Position numbers and translations under genes: made by a program. Under the pieces are notes generated by a model that worked only from the letters and a program-made list of their open reading frames with translations, was not told where the DNA came from and searched no databases. A DNA stretch of 64,000 bases from Zingiber officinale (lineage: Eukaryota > Streptophyta > Magnoliopsida > Zingiberales > Zingiberaceae), in contig NC_056000.1 of NCBI RefSeq assembly GCF_018446385.1, positions 31,760,011 through 31,824,010 on the forward strand, written 5' to 3'. Shown here one piece after another: positions 36,401 to 48,400 of this stretch (its first letter is position 1; each line of letters opens with the position of its first letter).

Positions 36401-39400
36401 AGATGATTCAAAGTAGACATGGATTAGAGAGCATGCTCGTTTGTTCTTCAGATTCAAAATTATATTAATAGTGAGGTAATTGATTTAATTATTGTGAATT
36501 TGTTAAAGAACTGATAGATTAATTGGAATTTTTATACTTTGGAAAAGGGAATCTCTCTTTCATGTATGAGGTTTGCAAAACCTTTTACTATGCGGAAAAA
36601 CAAGATGAACCTCCGATCAATTATGTTATGGCGTTCAAGAAGACATATAAGGAGCTTAATGTGCTGCTGCCCTTTAGCTATGATATGAAGGTTCAACAAT
36701 GCCAACGAGAGCAGATGACTATCATGAGTTTCCTCGCTAGCTTATCTCCTTACTTTGAGTCTGCTAAGTCACAAGTTCTCTCTAGTCTGAGGTCTCCTCT
36801 TTACAAGATGTATTTAGCCGTTTTCTTTGTACAGAAAGTACTACATATATTCCGCTTTGTGGTGCTTTGGTAAGTCATAATATTAATTATGTGCTTGGGA
36901 GATCAGCTAGTCATAGTGGCTTAGTGGACTTTGAAACTCGAACACTAAATTCGGGTGATATTGTGTGCAACTACTATCATAAGCTAGACCATATGAAGTT
37001 TGAGTGTAGAAAGCTTTAGTACAAAAAATTAGCAAAAACATTTGACCCATATTGCATCCACTAATGACGTCTCTATAAATCAATCCTTATCTTAGATGAA
37101 CTTGCCAAGTTCTCACAATATAAGAAATCACTCAAGTCTTCATCTTCCTCTGTCACTACTATTGCTGATTCAGGTAAACACAACGCATGTCTTCTTTTCT
37201 CATCTTCTAAATGGGCCATTGATTCTGGTGCCACTACCATCAATGATATGATAGGTAATTCTAGTCTCTTTTCTACTTTTCAGTCCAAAGCTAGTAAAAC
37301 ATCACCGTCTTAATTCAAGTCTTAGAGTAAATAAATTTACTACTATTCCTTTTGCATTTTAATATTTGGGGTCCTTGTCATATTTTGTCTAAACTTGGAT
37401 TTAGGTATTTTGTTATTTTTGTTGATGATTATTCTTGTATAACTTGATTATATTTAATGAAAAGTCATTCTGAATTATTTTCTTTGTTTTGTCCATTTTG
37501 CGCTGAGATTTAAACTCAGTTCAATTTGTCCATCCATACTTTGTGAAAGGATAATGTCAAAGAATATACGTCCGACTTATTTTAATCTTATATAGAGAAT
37601 GACATGCTTCATGAAACCTCTTGTGTTGACACTTCAGCCCAAAATGGTGTAGTAAAACGTAAATCTTTTTGGGCTGATGTAGTTCTCATTAATCGCATGT
37701 TATCCTCTGTTCTTCATGGTGAGATCCTACAAATCCTTTTTCCCAATAAGTCGTTTCTTGTCAACCCTCGGATATTTGGTAGCACTTGTTTTTTGTTCAA
37801 GATGTTCGTCCGCATGTCGCTAAATTAGATCCCAAATCTTTGAAGTGTATCTTTTGGTTATTCTTGTTTTCAAAAAGGTTATAGATGTTATTGTCCTAGT
37901 ATTAACAAATATCTTGTCTCTATTGATGTTACCTTTGTGGAAGACACCTTATTTCCTGTCCTCACCTATTCTGACTCGTCAAAAAGAGGATGATCATTTG
38001 TTGGTGTATTCTATCACATCCCCGCACCCGTCTCGGAACTAGCTCCTGTTAAGCCTCCTATTATTAAAGTTACTCAAAGCGTCAACCTCTTGATTCATGT
38101 CCTACACCTACTCCTTCGTCATCATATCTAGTCCTGAGTGATGATCTTCCTATTGCGTTACACAAAGATAAACGCTAGTGGTACTTATCCTACTTTTTTT
38201 TTGTTTCTTATAACAAGTTGTTGTCATCCTCTTATTCTTTTATTGCTTCACTTGACTCTATCTCTATTCCTAAAACTATCTGCGCGGCTATATCTCATCT
38301 TGGTTGGAAATATGCAATGATAGAGGAGATGAATGTCTTAGATGACAATGACACTTGGGACTTGGTCCATCTACGAGAAACGAGCTATAGGATACAAATG
38401 AGTATTTGCAATTAATGTCAATTTGGATGAGTTAATTGCCAGATTGAGGTGGCGTTTGGTTTAGAGTGTAGGAATAGGAATGAGAATGAATTTGATAGTA
38501 GACTGGAATGAGAATGAGTTTAGTTATTCCAATATTGCTGTTTGGTTTATAAGCTTTGATTAGGTATGATTACCAATATTGTTGTTTGATTTACCAACGG
38601 TTTAGGAATACAAATACAATAAATATAATACTGTTGTCAGAAGTGTCATGGGCGAGGAGGTGGAAGGTAGCCGACTTCTTCTTATCAATAAACTTCTTCC
38701 CCATAATACTACTGTCAGAATTATTTTGAACTGGGAGATCAGTTAAGCTTCATCAAATTGAATCTATCACTTGAAGATACTGCAACAAATATGAGAGGAC
38801 GAATAGTCAAACTACAAAATTTGTTCTTCACTGTGGAAGAAACAAAACCGAAACTCCTAACAACAAATCCAAATTTAGGGAGTGTGGAGTACATTCTTGA
38901 GAAAAGAAAAGCCAAGATTCAAGTGCTAATTTGTTCGAAAGCATGTAAGATACACCTAAGCGTTATGCCGTTTAGGACCTGGTCAAAGTAGGAGAGGGAG
39001 CAGCGCTAGTCCTCGAAGACGCTGGGGAGAGGAAATATGGAGAAATAGGTGAGAAAATCGGAAAGGGACAGTTCTCCGATCGAAGGCGAAGCCGCCTTGG
39101 TGGCACCGGCAAGCGAAACACACAAGGTGTGAAGAGAGATCGACGAGAGCATAAACGGGGACAGCGGGAAGATCAAAAGTGATGGAGTTGTGTGTGTCAT
39201 GGAAACAACTCGGGAAGGGAAAAGCAGCGCAGGTTGCGATTGGAATCTCGCGGAGAAGACGAGCTCGTAAGATGTAGGCAAGAGAGGTGGCTTAAAAAAA
39301 TTATCGGGAACAAAAGCCATCCAGGGGAATGAATTCTAAACCCACCTAGTTAATTGGGTTTTGTTCATTCCCAAATATTTAGGAATGATTCTCAAATTTT

Positions 39401-42400
39401 TATTCCCAAACCCATTAACCAAACACCATATATTTCTATTATTCCATTCCCTCATTCCCAAACCCCTAAACCAAATGCCCCCTGAAAGTCCGTCTTATTG
39501 CTAAGGGCAATGCTCAGACCTATGGCGTGGACTATTTTGACACTTTTTCTCGAATTTCAAAATTGACATATGTTCGATTGTTTAATTCTAGCCGTTATTC
39601 ATCATTGGCCTTTATATCAACTTGATATCAAGAATACTTTTCTTCATGATGATTTTAAAGAGGAGGTGTATATGGAGTAACCTCCGAGTTTTGTTGCTCA
39701 AGAGGAGACAAGACAAGTTTGTCGTCTTCGAAAATCTTTATATGGTTTGAAACAGAGTCTTCATGCTTGGTTTGGAAAATTTAGTCAAGTTGTTGGAAAA
39801 TTTAGTATGATGAAAAGTAAGTCTAACCATTCTGTGTTCTATAAGCAATCAAGAGCGGATATCATTCTGTTAGTTGTATTTGTGGATGATATTCAATCAT
39901 TGGAAGTGATACTACAGGAATCTCATCCCTTATCTTTCATTCATACTCAGTTTCACACGAAGGAATTGGGGATGCTAAAGTATTTCTTGGGTATTGAAGT
40001 TAGGAGTAAAAAAAGTATATTTGTATCTCAGAGAAAATATGTCCTCGACCTATTAACTGAGACACATGAAAATTGGGGGCAAAGTCTTGTAATTCTCCAA
40101 TGACTCAAAACATGCACTTCACAGGAGATGGGGAATTATTTGAACATCATGAGAGATCAAAAGTTAGTTGGGAAGTTGAATTACTTTACCGTGACTTATC
40201 CAGATATTGCATATTTGGTTAGTGTTGTCAGTTAGTTTATATCATCTCCAACAATTCATTATTAGGTAACGTTAGAGCAAATTTTGTGTTACTTGAAAGG
40301 AGCACCCAATGGGGTATCGTATATGTAAATTATGGGCATACTCATATTGAATGTTTTTCATATGTAGATTGAGCATGCTCCAAAATGGATAGAAGAAGAT
40401 TTACTTCAGGTTATTATATCTTTGTTGGAAGAAATTTAGTCTCATGGAAGAGTAAGAAGCAAAACGTTATGTCACGATCCAATGCAGAGTCAAAATATAA
40501 GGCTATGACACAGTCTGTGTATGAGATAATGTGGATATATCAACTCTTGATCGAAGTAGGATTTAAAATTTCAATACAAACAAAATGTGATAACCAAGTT
40601 TCTTTTCATATTGCATTGAATTCTGTGTTTTATGAGTGAACTAAGCATATTGGAATTGATTGCCATTTTATTCGTGAGAAAATTCAATAAAACTTGATTT
40701 CTACGGGATATGTGAAAACTGGAGAACAACTAGGGACATCTTCACAAAAGCTTTAAATGAGGTTCGAGTTGATTATCTTTGTAATAAGTTGGGCATGATT
40801 AATATCTATGCTCCAACTTGAGGGGGAGTATTAGCTGTATATATATGTATATATTAGCTAATATAGTTGTCAATTACCTTAATTATAGTTTCCTAAGATA
40901 GATTCCTAATTTTGTATATAAATATGTCTCACTCTTCAATAAAAGAATGTGTTCTTTTTATCTCAAATAAAGGAATGATACCATAACTTAAAATCTAAAT
41001 TCTCTACCATCTTTGTCTTCTCTCCTATTCATTTTGTCTCTTGTACACAAAAATATTATTTCTTCTCCTAATTATTATATCTACTACCTCCATTGCTTTA
41101 CTGAACGTTCTTGTGTTCCATGTTCCAAACAATATAATAAAAAAATATTATTTTTTGTTGGTTTGTGGTCTTGATGAATGCTAAATTACAAGGAAATTCA
41201 CTAAGATAGTATCATAGTTTGCAGAATTAGGATTGTTATCAGGATCAGCTTGTTCAAAAACAATAATGTTGGCTGTTTCAGTTCAATAGAATCAGTAGAA
41301 TCGGAATGAAAAAAATAAAGACTGTAAATAGAAAAGTAATCAATTATCACTACTATGGATAATATAAATACATATTAAAACCCCAAAATATTAGAATTAT
41401 TAAATTATATAATCTTGAGTATTATGAAATTTAAATGTTTAATATATTATTATCGATTGTCTTCAGTGTGACATTTTAATACCTGTTCTATTCTATTAAT
41501 AATTTAAAAATGTTGAATAATTTTGTCATATTAACTCATAATTTATTATATTCAATTATAAATCATATTTATCTGTTAAGGTTTTATAGTACACTATTAC
41601 TTAGCTCTTTCAATAACCAACACACACACGTTAGTACATACACCGTGCAGTATATTTATGGCCTAAAGAATATCAAATGTCTCACTTATTGTCATAGCAC
41701 ATACACTAAAACACTTTAAAACAGATGTGTTACAGAACTTTCTTATTCAAAAGGAGAACATGTCACTCATTTGTCTCCTTTCTTTTTGTAAAACATTCTC
41801 CACTTTTGGATGGCAATTAATTTATTTTCCTTCTAATCTCATTGTGTCCTTCCTATTTTGATATTTTTATACGTTTTCAACTTTTGACTGGGAAAGACAA
41901 ATCTGGTGCCTCTCAAAATAAAACAATACCTTTAAGAATCAGCAGATTTCTCTCTGAGTCAAATCATCCTCTTGTAATTGAGCAATTTGAAAGTGGCTTA
42001 ACTTTGTTTTTTTTCTGCTTAGTATATTTTCTTTTTAATCTATATAATTTCACTGAATAATCTCTTCATTATCAGTGATTTCTCAGATATTGGATCGGAA
42101 AAAGCAGATACCTATCCAACTCAGTTGATTCGGAATGGAATCAGCCAATCTAGAAAACTATGGATAGTACTCGCATGTAAGAAATTCATTAGATTCTAAA
42201 CATTGGAAGTTGATTAGTTAGCTTGAACTTTAAAGGTGCGAGGGGTACAGGAAAGTTACTAGCATAAGTGAGATTTAACTGCCGGTTATATTACTATGGA
42301 ATAGCAGAATTTGCTAGCCATATCGCTAGCTCTAGTCAGGGATTGTGACATTGTTGTATTATCCAAGTAAACACGCACACGTGCACACACACACAGAGAC

Positions 42401-45400
42401 AAAAATCAAATTTCTCTATGTTTTCGTATGATTTTTTATACAATTTCGCATGAATATATGAGATTTTTGTATACTCGTCATATTTGTGGTTGGGACTCGA
42501 AGTGAATGCCCAATATCCATCAATATCTCCAATAAGAGTTACCACCCAGATTGGTTTGTGCTAGCAAAGTAGAGTTCTGGTATCTTGAAATCTATCCAAT
42601 CTGACACACATTTTTTTTTTCAGGATGTTTGAATGATCATGTTGTGCTGACTGCATTTGGTTCTAGAATTTGTTTTTATAAATATCTTTTTGGGTCAGGA
42701 ACATATCTAGGAGCATGAAATCATGCCACTTACTATTTCTTGTATGTTAACCCAGGTCTTTGATCTTTCAGAGACGTCACCTTCTCATTTTGTTCAGTAT
42801 GCTTTAACTTGCTTAGAGAATTTGGCATCTCTTGGCGATGATTATGCAAAGACCATCCGTGAGAAGCTAAGAATTATGGTACGCTTTCCTGCAAGTTTAT
42901 CTTGCTGATACCTTTTTATGAATATCTGATTCAATGATGCATGTTCGATCATTGCACATCCAAATTTGTTATGTTGTCGATATTAGTCAAATATTTAAAT
43001 TATTTGTTTGTCGACTCCATTCTTGCTTTGATGCAATTTCACAAGATTTGTTTGATTGCTTCTTTCCTGTTACTGATCAAATGAATTTTGGTTTATTATT
43101 TTATTTTGCAGGTTGCAGGAGGTGATGGTACGGTAGGTTGGATTTTGGGGAGTCTTGGTGAACTTTTCGTGCAGAAAAGAGAGCCTGTTCCCCCAACTGG
43201 TATTATTCCACTTGGAACAGGGAATGATCTTTCCAGGAGTTTTGGTTGGGTAAAAGACTTGTACATCACTAACTTTGATTGTTCCAGTTTAATTGGAATA
43301 ACATTTGTTTACTTATAGTACACCAATGCAGGGTGGCTCCTTCCCTTTTGCATGGAAGTCGGCAGTGAAACAATCTCTTCTTAAGGCAATTTCTAATCCT
43401 GTTCAAAACCTTGATAGGTGAACATTTTATCTATTTCTATTATAAGATTGAGAGTGCAACTCCTTTAATTTCATGTTTACCATATTTAACTACCAGTCAA
43501 AATGGTTTGGACATGTTCAAAGACGACCAGTAACATCTTGAATCTATTAGAGTGAAAGATGAAAGAGGTAGAGGCTGACTAAGATAAATATTAGCCAATG
43601 ATTTAAATATTGCTAGCGATATTTTCTTGAATAGAGCTCAATGCAATAGATGATGATTCTTCAAATCATATATTTTTTCCTTGTGGCCTGACCACACAAA
43701 ATCAATTGATTTCCTACAAATATCAAGTTACGTGATATAGTGGTCCCTTTTGTACACTAAGAATGCTAGTGGTTTTCACATATCATCCGTGATGGATTTA
43801 TCAACTGTGATAGATTCAAGGTATTGGAAATGATTGCTAATACATTAAATAGTACCCATTCCTGAGGTGAGAAATGGGGGAAAAAATTATAGTTCTCATT
43901 TCAGCATGTAAAATGAACTCTTTCGTCTTGTTTGCCATAACGAGAATCTTTGCATAAAATTGTTCAAGAGTATGACTTGTTTTATAAACTAGGAACTTAA
44001 CCTTTTCTTTCAATATCATGTCTTCTTAAATGATATCTAAAAGAGAACTCCGACTAGGATAATTGGAAATAGTTAAGAAATCTTAATATGACTATTGAAA
44101 TAGCCTTGCATAAGTAAGAATAAGATACATGTAGTCACACCAATTAATGGGATTATCATGACTTCGTGGCGATTAGTTTTTTGGTGATAAATTGATTTGA
44201 TATCTTCATCATCATCAAACCGTGTAGTTCCAACTATTTGAGGTTTGTTACATGATTCTTATCCCTCCATTGAATTTTATGCAAGACTTCACTAATAAAT
44301 CAATTAAATAACCTTTTGTTACATTTATCACAATTTTTATCATTTCCCTCTGTTTGCAATACTTTTAATTCTAATTGAAAGCAGCTTTCTTCTTTTGTGC
44401 CATAAAAAGAATCTTTTGTTGCATGAAATTATATAATTGTTTTGTTTGCTAGGCACTTTTGATTCCAGTATCATGTCTTCTTCACATGATATCCAAAGAG
44501 AACAATTAACGTAATTGGAAGTAGTATAGCAGATCTGAATCATAGTTGTGAAATAGTATATAGAGTTCAATGGAGGATAAGATTTCATGTAGTTGATCCC
44601 ATATCATGGATTAATACAACCTGATGTTGATTATATTTTTGATGATAAATTGATTTGATATTATGTGCATCATCAAGCTGTGTAGTTTAGGTTCCAAGTA
44701 TTTGGTGTTGGTTTCACAACTCTTCTATTAGTTGAATTCTATAATAGATTTCGTTTAATTATATTTAGACAGATTATCTACAATTTCAATGTCTCCCTCT
44801 AGTCCTTGTTCCTTTAGTATTAATTGGTTCAAACCTTTTGAACATGTCCCTGAAATTTCAATCCGCTTTCTCTCATCTTATTATTTATTAGAGCTACATC
44901 TAATTTTTGCAAGATAAGAATATCTTTTTTCTTCTTGAGTAGCCATATATCCATTTTAGCTCAGTATTAAAAAAAAAAAATCTGTACTTGTTTCTAATTA
45001 CCATTCTGTTCACTGAGTTTGCGTGTTAGAGCTGCCTCCACTCTCCTTTGACTTGGATAGTCGCCAGCAATGTGAAATATCTGACATGGTGCTTCCATCC
45101 CAACTTTTCCACATCTCAATCCCACCTTAGAATGATACAATCTCACTTGTATCATGCAAGATGGAATGATTTCTATAACCATGGTGCTTATGCTATGCTT
45201 ATTCAGTGATATCCACATTAATATAACGTCACTAAATCTTGTTAGTTCATGAATTGTGCATGGCTTGGTTTCCTGTAGCTCTTGTCAAAGGCCCTCCATC
45301 TTATGGAACATATCAAGTATGCTACATTGGTAATGACTAGAAATTCTCCTACATTGGTCTATCAGACTTGTTACTACCATGAGTTTTCTTAGCCTTGCGC

Positions 45401-48400
45401 AACCTTTTAACATTTTATTTCCGTTCTAATCCAGTATGGGAAGCTGCACAAGGTAGCTTAACAGCGGTGTAGTAAATCTGGGAAATTTTACACAAGCAAC
45501 TGATCCTTCTTGAGATAATTTTCTTATGCAAATTTTTCCCCTTATCATGCAGTTGGCACGTTACAATCATAATGCAAGAAACACAAGGACTCCAATTGCC
45601 TTATTGTCTTAAGTCTGTAGGAGAGTATGATCTCAACGAGGTACAGTGCTAAGCTTGATCTCATTTCATCTACGATTCAGTTGTGGTTTCTTGTTTTGCA
45701 AATTTCCATTTGTCCACTTCCCATGATACATGCTGATTTTTATGCTCCTAAGGCTTTCTGGTAATTACTTGGCTCCGTGCGTTTTCTGGAAAGTAGAGTT
45801 ACTATATTATAGTTGCTGATATGCAGGTTCCAAGGTTAGGAAATGTTTATACTTATTTTATTGACATTGAACATCTATTATGGCATGCCATCCAACGACC
45901 AGAAGGCCAGAACCATTTTCCTCAAGATTTTTTTATATGCTTGTTTTAGCTTTTATTTACCTTGCTATTATGACAGGAATTTGCCCCCAGTCTAAGTTAG
46001 ATTTTAACATTTCTATTTTCCAATGAACCTGTTGAGTTAAAACACTTTCTTGCATAATTAAGCAAGCAATTACCTTGTATAATTTCTAGAAAAGTCACAA
46101 CAAATATTTTCAAATATCTCGAGAAGAGGAGATGGCTCTCTAGAATCTTCATAGGTGGGGGAGAGTGTCTATAAATAGAGGGTTAGTGTGGGCATTTATA
46201 ACTAAAATGTCAAGAAACCCAGCTACAACTATAGCTCCATTCAAAAGCCCTCAACACTCCTAATTTCCAACTGTAAACTATTTGACGCTCTTGTAAACAA
46301 ATTCTGATTAAAGAAAGGTTCCCATTTTATATTCTATCTTCTTCCTTTCAAACTAACAGTGGTATCAAAGCTTAGTGTGATAAAGTAATTGGGGGTCATC
46401 CATTTCCTCGTTCAACTATGACATCCTCCTCTTTCAACCAACCTTCTATCCTTCTTCCCATCTTTTCTGGTGAAAACTATGATTATTGGAGCATTATGAG
46501 GAAAACATTCTTCATGTCTCAAGGCTTGTGGAATGTTGTGATTAATGGCATAAATGTTCCACAAAATTCAACTACATCTCTTGCTTAGCAAAAGAAGGTA
46601 GAAGAGAATAGAAAAAAGATGCATAAACATTATTCATCCAACGAGCTCTAGTAGACACTATTTTTCTAAGGATCATAAAAGCTACAACTTGTTGCATTGT
46701 TAATCGTTGAATACCATTACAAACAACAATCACCTGCAAGTTGACTTATTCTAGTTAGCTACTTATTTTTCTTCACTTAGCCTATGTCAAACTACATTTT
46801 TGTCTCTCTTTTCAAGTATCCTCAACTTCCATTAAGGCTAAGTGTTACTACTTCTAGAGCTCTAGTCACTAGTCGTTTGACTATCTCTACTCAATTCATT
46901 TTTAGTATTCCAATTACTACCAAACACACTTTTGCTTTTGTTTTTTTTTTAAATTTAAGGTTGTTTGCTATATTTAGCTTCAAAGTAGCAGCGTTTAGTA
47001 TGTGTCTATTCAAATATGATTTCTCATTTGTCCTCTGCTTAGTTAAGGTAATTGCTCAAATGTGCTACCATTTAAGATATATGGTGATATTTTGGAAAAG
47101 TTACTGTCTCTACAGGATCTGGATATCCAAAGAGAATTGCCTGAAAGAATTTCTTGCTTTGAAGGAGTCTTCTACAACTACTTGAGCATTGGTATGATCA
47201 ATTTTATTAATAATATTCATTTGCAATTCATTTCGTTGTGAAAAATTTTGGGGAAAATTGAAATTGATACCATCTTGGATCTGAATTAACATCTTTATTC
47301 TAATCCATATAGTATGGAAGGCTCTTAGAATAAATAATATACCATTTGGGTGATATCTTCCTTGTTTATATTATGAATTTTCAGGCAGAATGATATGACC
47401 ACAAAATGAGGATATTGTGGTTTATTTAACACTCTTGTATGTAGGATGACTATCATGTCATAACTGGTTTCTTTATGACGCCTATCAATATTTGTCTATA
47501 CTGCTATTTTAGTCCGTTTCTCTAAACTTATTACTTTTCAGAATGTTTTCTTTCTTCTACTATCTTGTGAAGGTGTTGTCTAGCTCAACTGCTATCATAT
47601 GGTGATATTGCTTCCGGTTTATATTAAATAACCTTCCTTTTTCTTGTGCAATCTTGTCATACATTTGCATGCTTAACCTTTTATGTTGGTGCAATCGTCC
47701 TCGGGTCAAGTTTGACTAAGCTCGGGTTGGTCCGAGCTTGAGTTTCGAAGTTTGACAATGTAGTAAAGAGAAGTCAAGTAGGTCAAGGGCGGACAGGATA
47801 CTTGACGGAGAAAGTCCTAACCAGAGGTTGGACAATGGAAAGTCCTAGCGGTGCAAGGTGGTGCAGACCTAGTTGGAAATTAGGCAATGAATGTCCTCGC
47901 GGGACTAGGCGATGGAAGACCTAGTTGAGAACTAGGCAATGGAAGTCCTAGCGGGGCTAGGCGGTGGAAGTTCAATGGGAAGGTTGACAAGGGAAAGTTC
48001 AAGTGGGTCAAGGAGGACTAGACACTTGGTGAGGAAGCCCTGACCAGCCAAGGTTGACTGGATACTAGGTAACGGAAAGTCCTAACAAATCACGGATGAT
48101 TGGATGTTGGGCAGAGAAAGTCCTACTAGGTTGAGATCAACCAAATACAGGCAAGACACGAATTCAACTTTGGAAAGGTTGAATTTAGGGTTATCAATCA
48201 ATTAGGGTAATGTGTCCATCGATTCACAAACTCTAAATCCGAAATTTCGAGTTTTGCTACTCGATCAATTGACCTAATCGATTGAAGCAGCGCCAATCAA
48301 TTGGTCATAAAGGTTGATTCAAGAAAATATAAGGGACTGAAATCGATTGAGGCAATCGATCCTAGCAATGCTAATCGATTAGGGCAATTGATTAGGTAGT

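Larger units (their letters stand above)
35870..40968 (+). mobile_element. Ty1/Copia retrotransposon with short LTRs, nested in the RTE LINE
   Basis: Short LTRs of about 140 bp (35870..36008 and 40829..40968) share TTAGCTAATATAG, CAATTACCTTAATTATAG, TCACTCTTCAATAAA and TTTTTATCTCAAAT. A primer-binding site TGGTATCAGAGC (Met-tRNA) follows the first at 36009-36020; a polypurine tract AGGGGGAG precedes the second. Domains in order: gag (NYVMAFKKTYKELNVLL, 36523-36873), integrase trace (DTSAQNGVVKRK, 37604-37828), RT start (GWKYAMIEEMNVLDDNDTWD, 38281-38350), RT core after an insertion (VRLIAKGNAQTYGVDYFDTF; FVDDI, 39485-40100) and RNase H (SGYYIFVGRNLVSWKSKKQN, 40385-40639). It is full of stops and frameshifts. 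Exact LTR ends and TSD are uncertain. Confidence 0.85.
30340..41165 (-). mobile_element. RTE-type LINE, antisense in DGK intron 1, split by two insertions
   Basis: On the minus strand the LINE starts near 41165 with FGTWNTRTFSKAMEVVDII (endonuclease N-terminus). It is broken by the Copia element, resumes near 35870 with KSKIRNRVDIIV, GDRIITLKIV and ISIYASQVGLDE, and is broken again by a hAT element inside the segment around KIC-KVSLEK. It continues from 31916 down to the RT signature GPDDI and YRGIKLMNHTIKLWEK (about 31130-30930). The 3' end near 30345-30400 carries the AGCCGACCCC-like tail and GTTGTTGTT typical of plant RTE elements. There are many stops, so it is dead. Removing both insertions restores a continuous order of domains, which proves the nesting. 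Confidence 0.8.

Noticed and set aside
45840..45900. Segment after an AG reading VPRLGNVYTYFIDIEH, considered as a DGK exon
   Set aside because: Only superficially like the GVFYNYLSIG exon and with no GT donor in phase. The real exon is at 47116-47191 with exact motif and phase.
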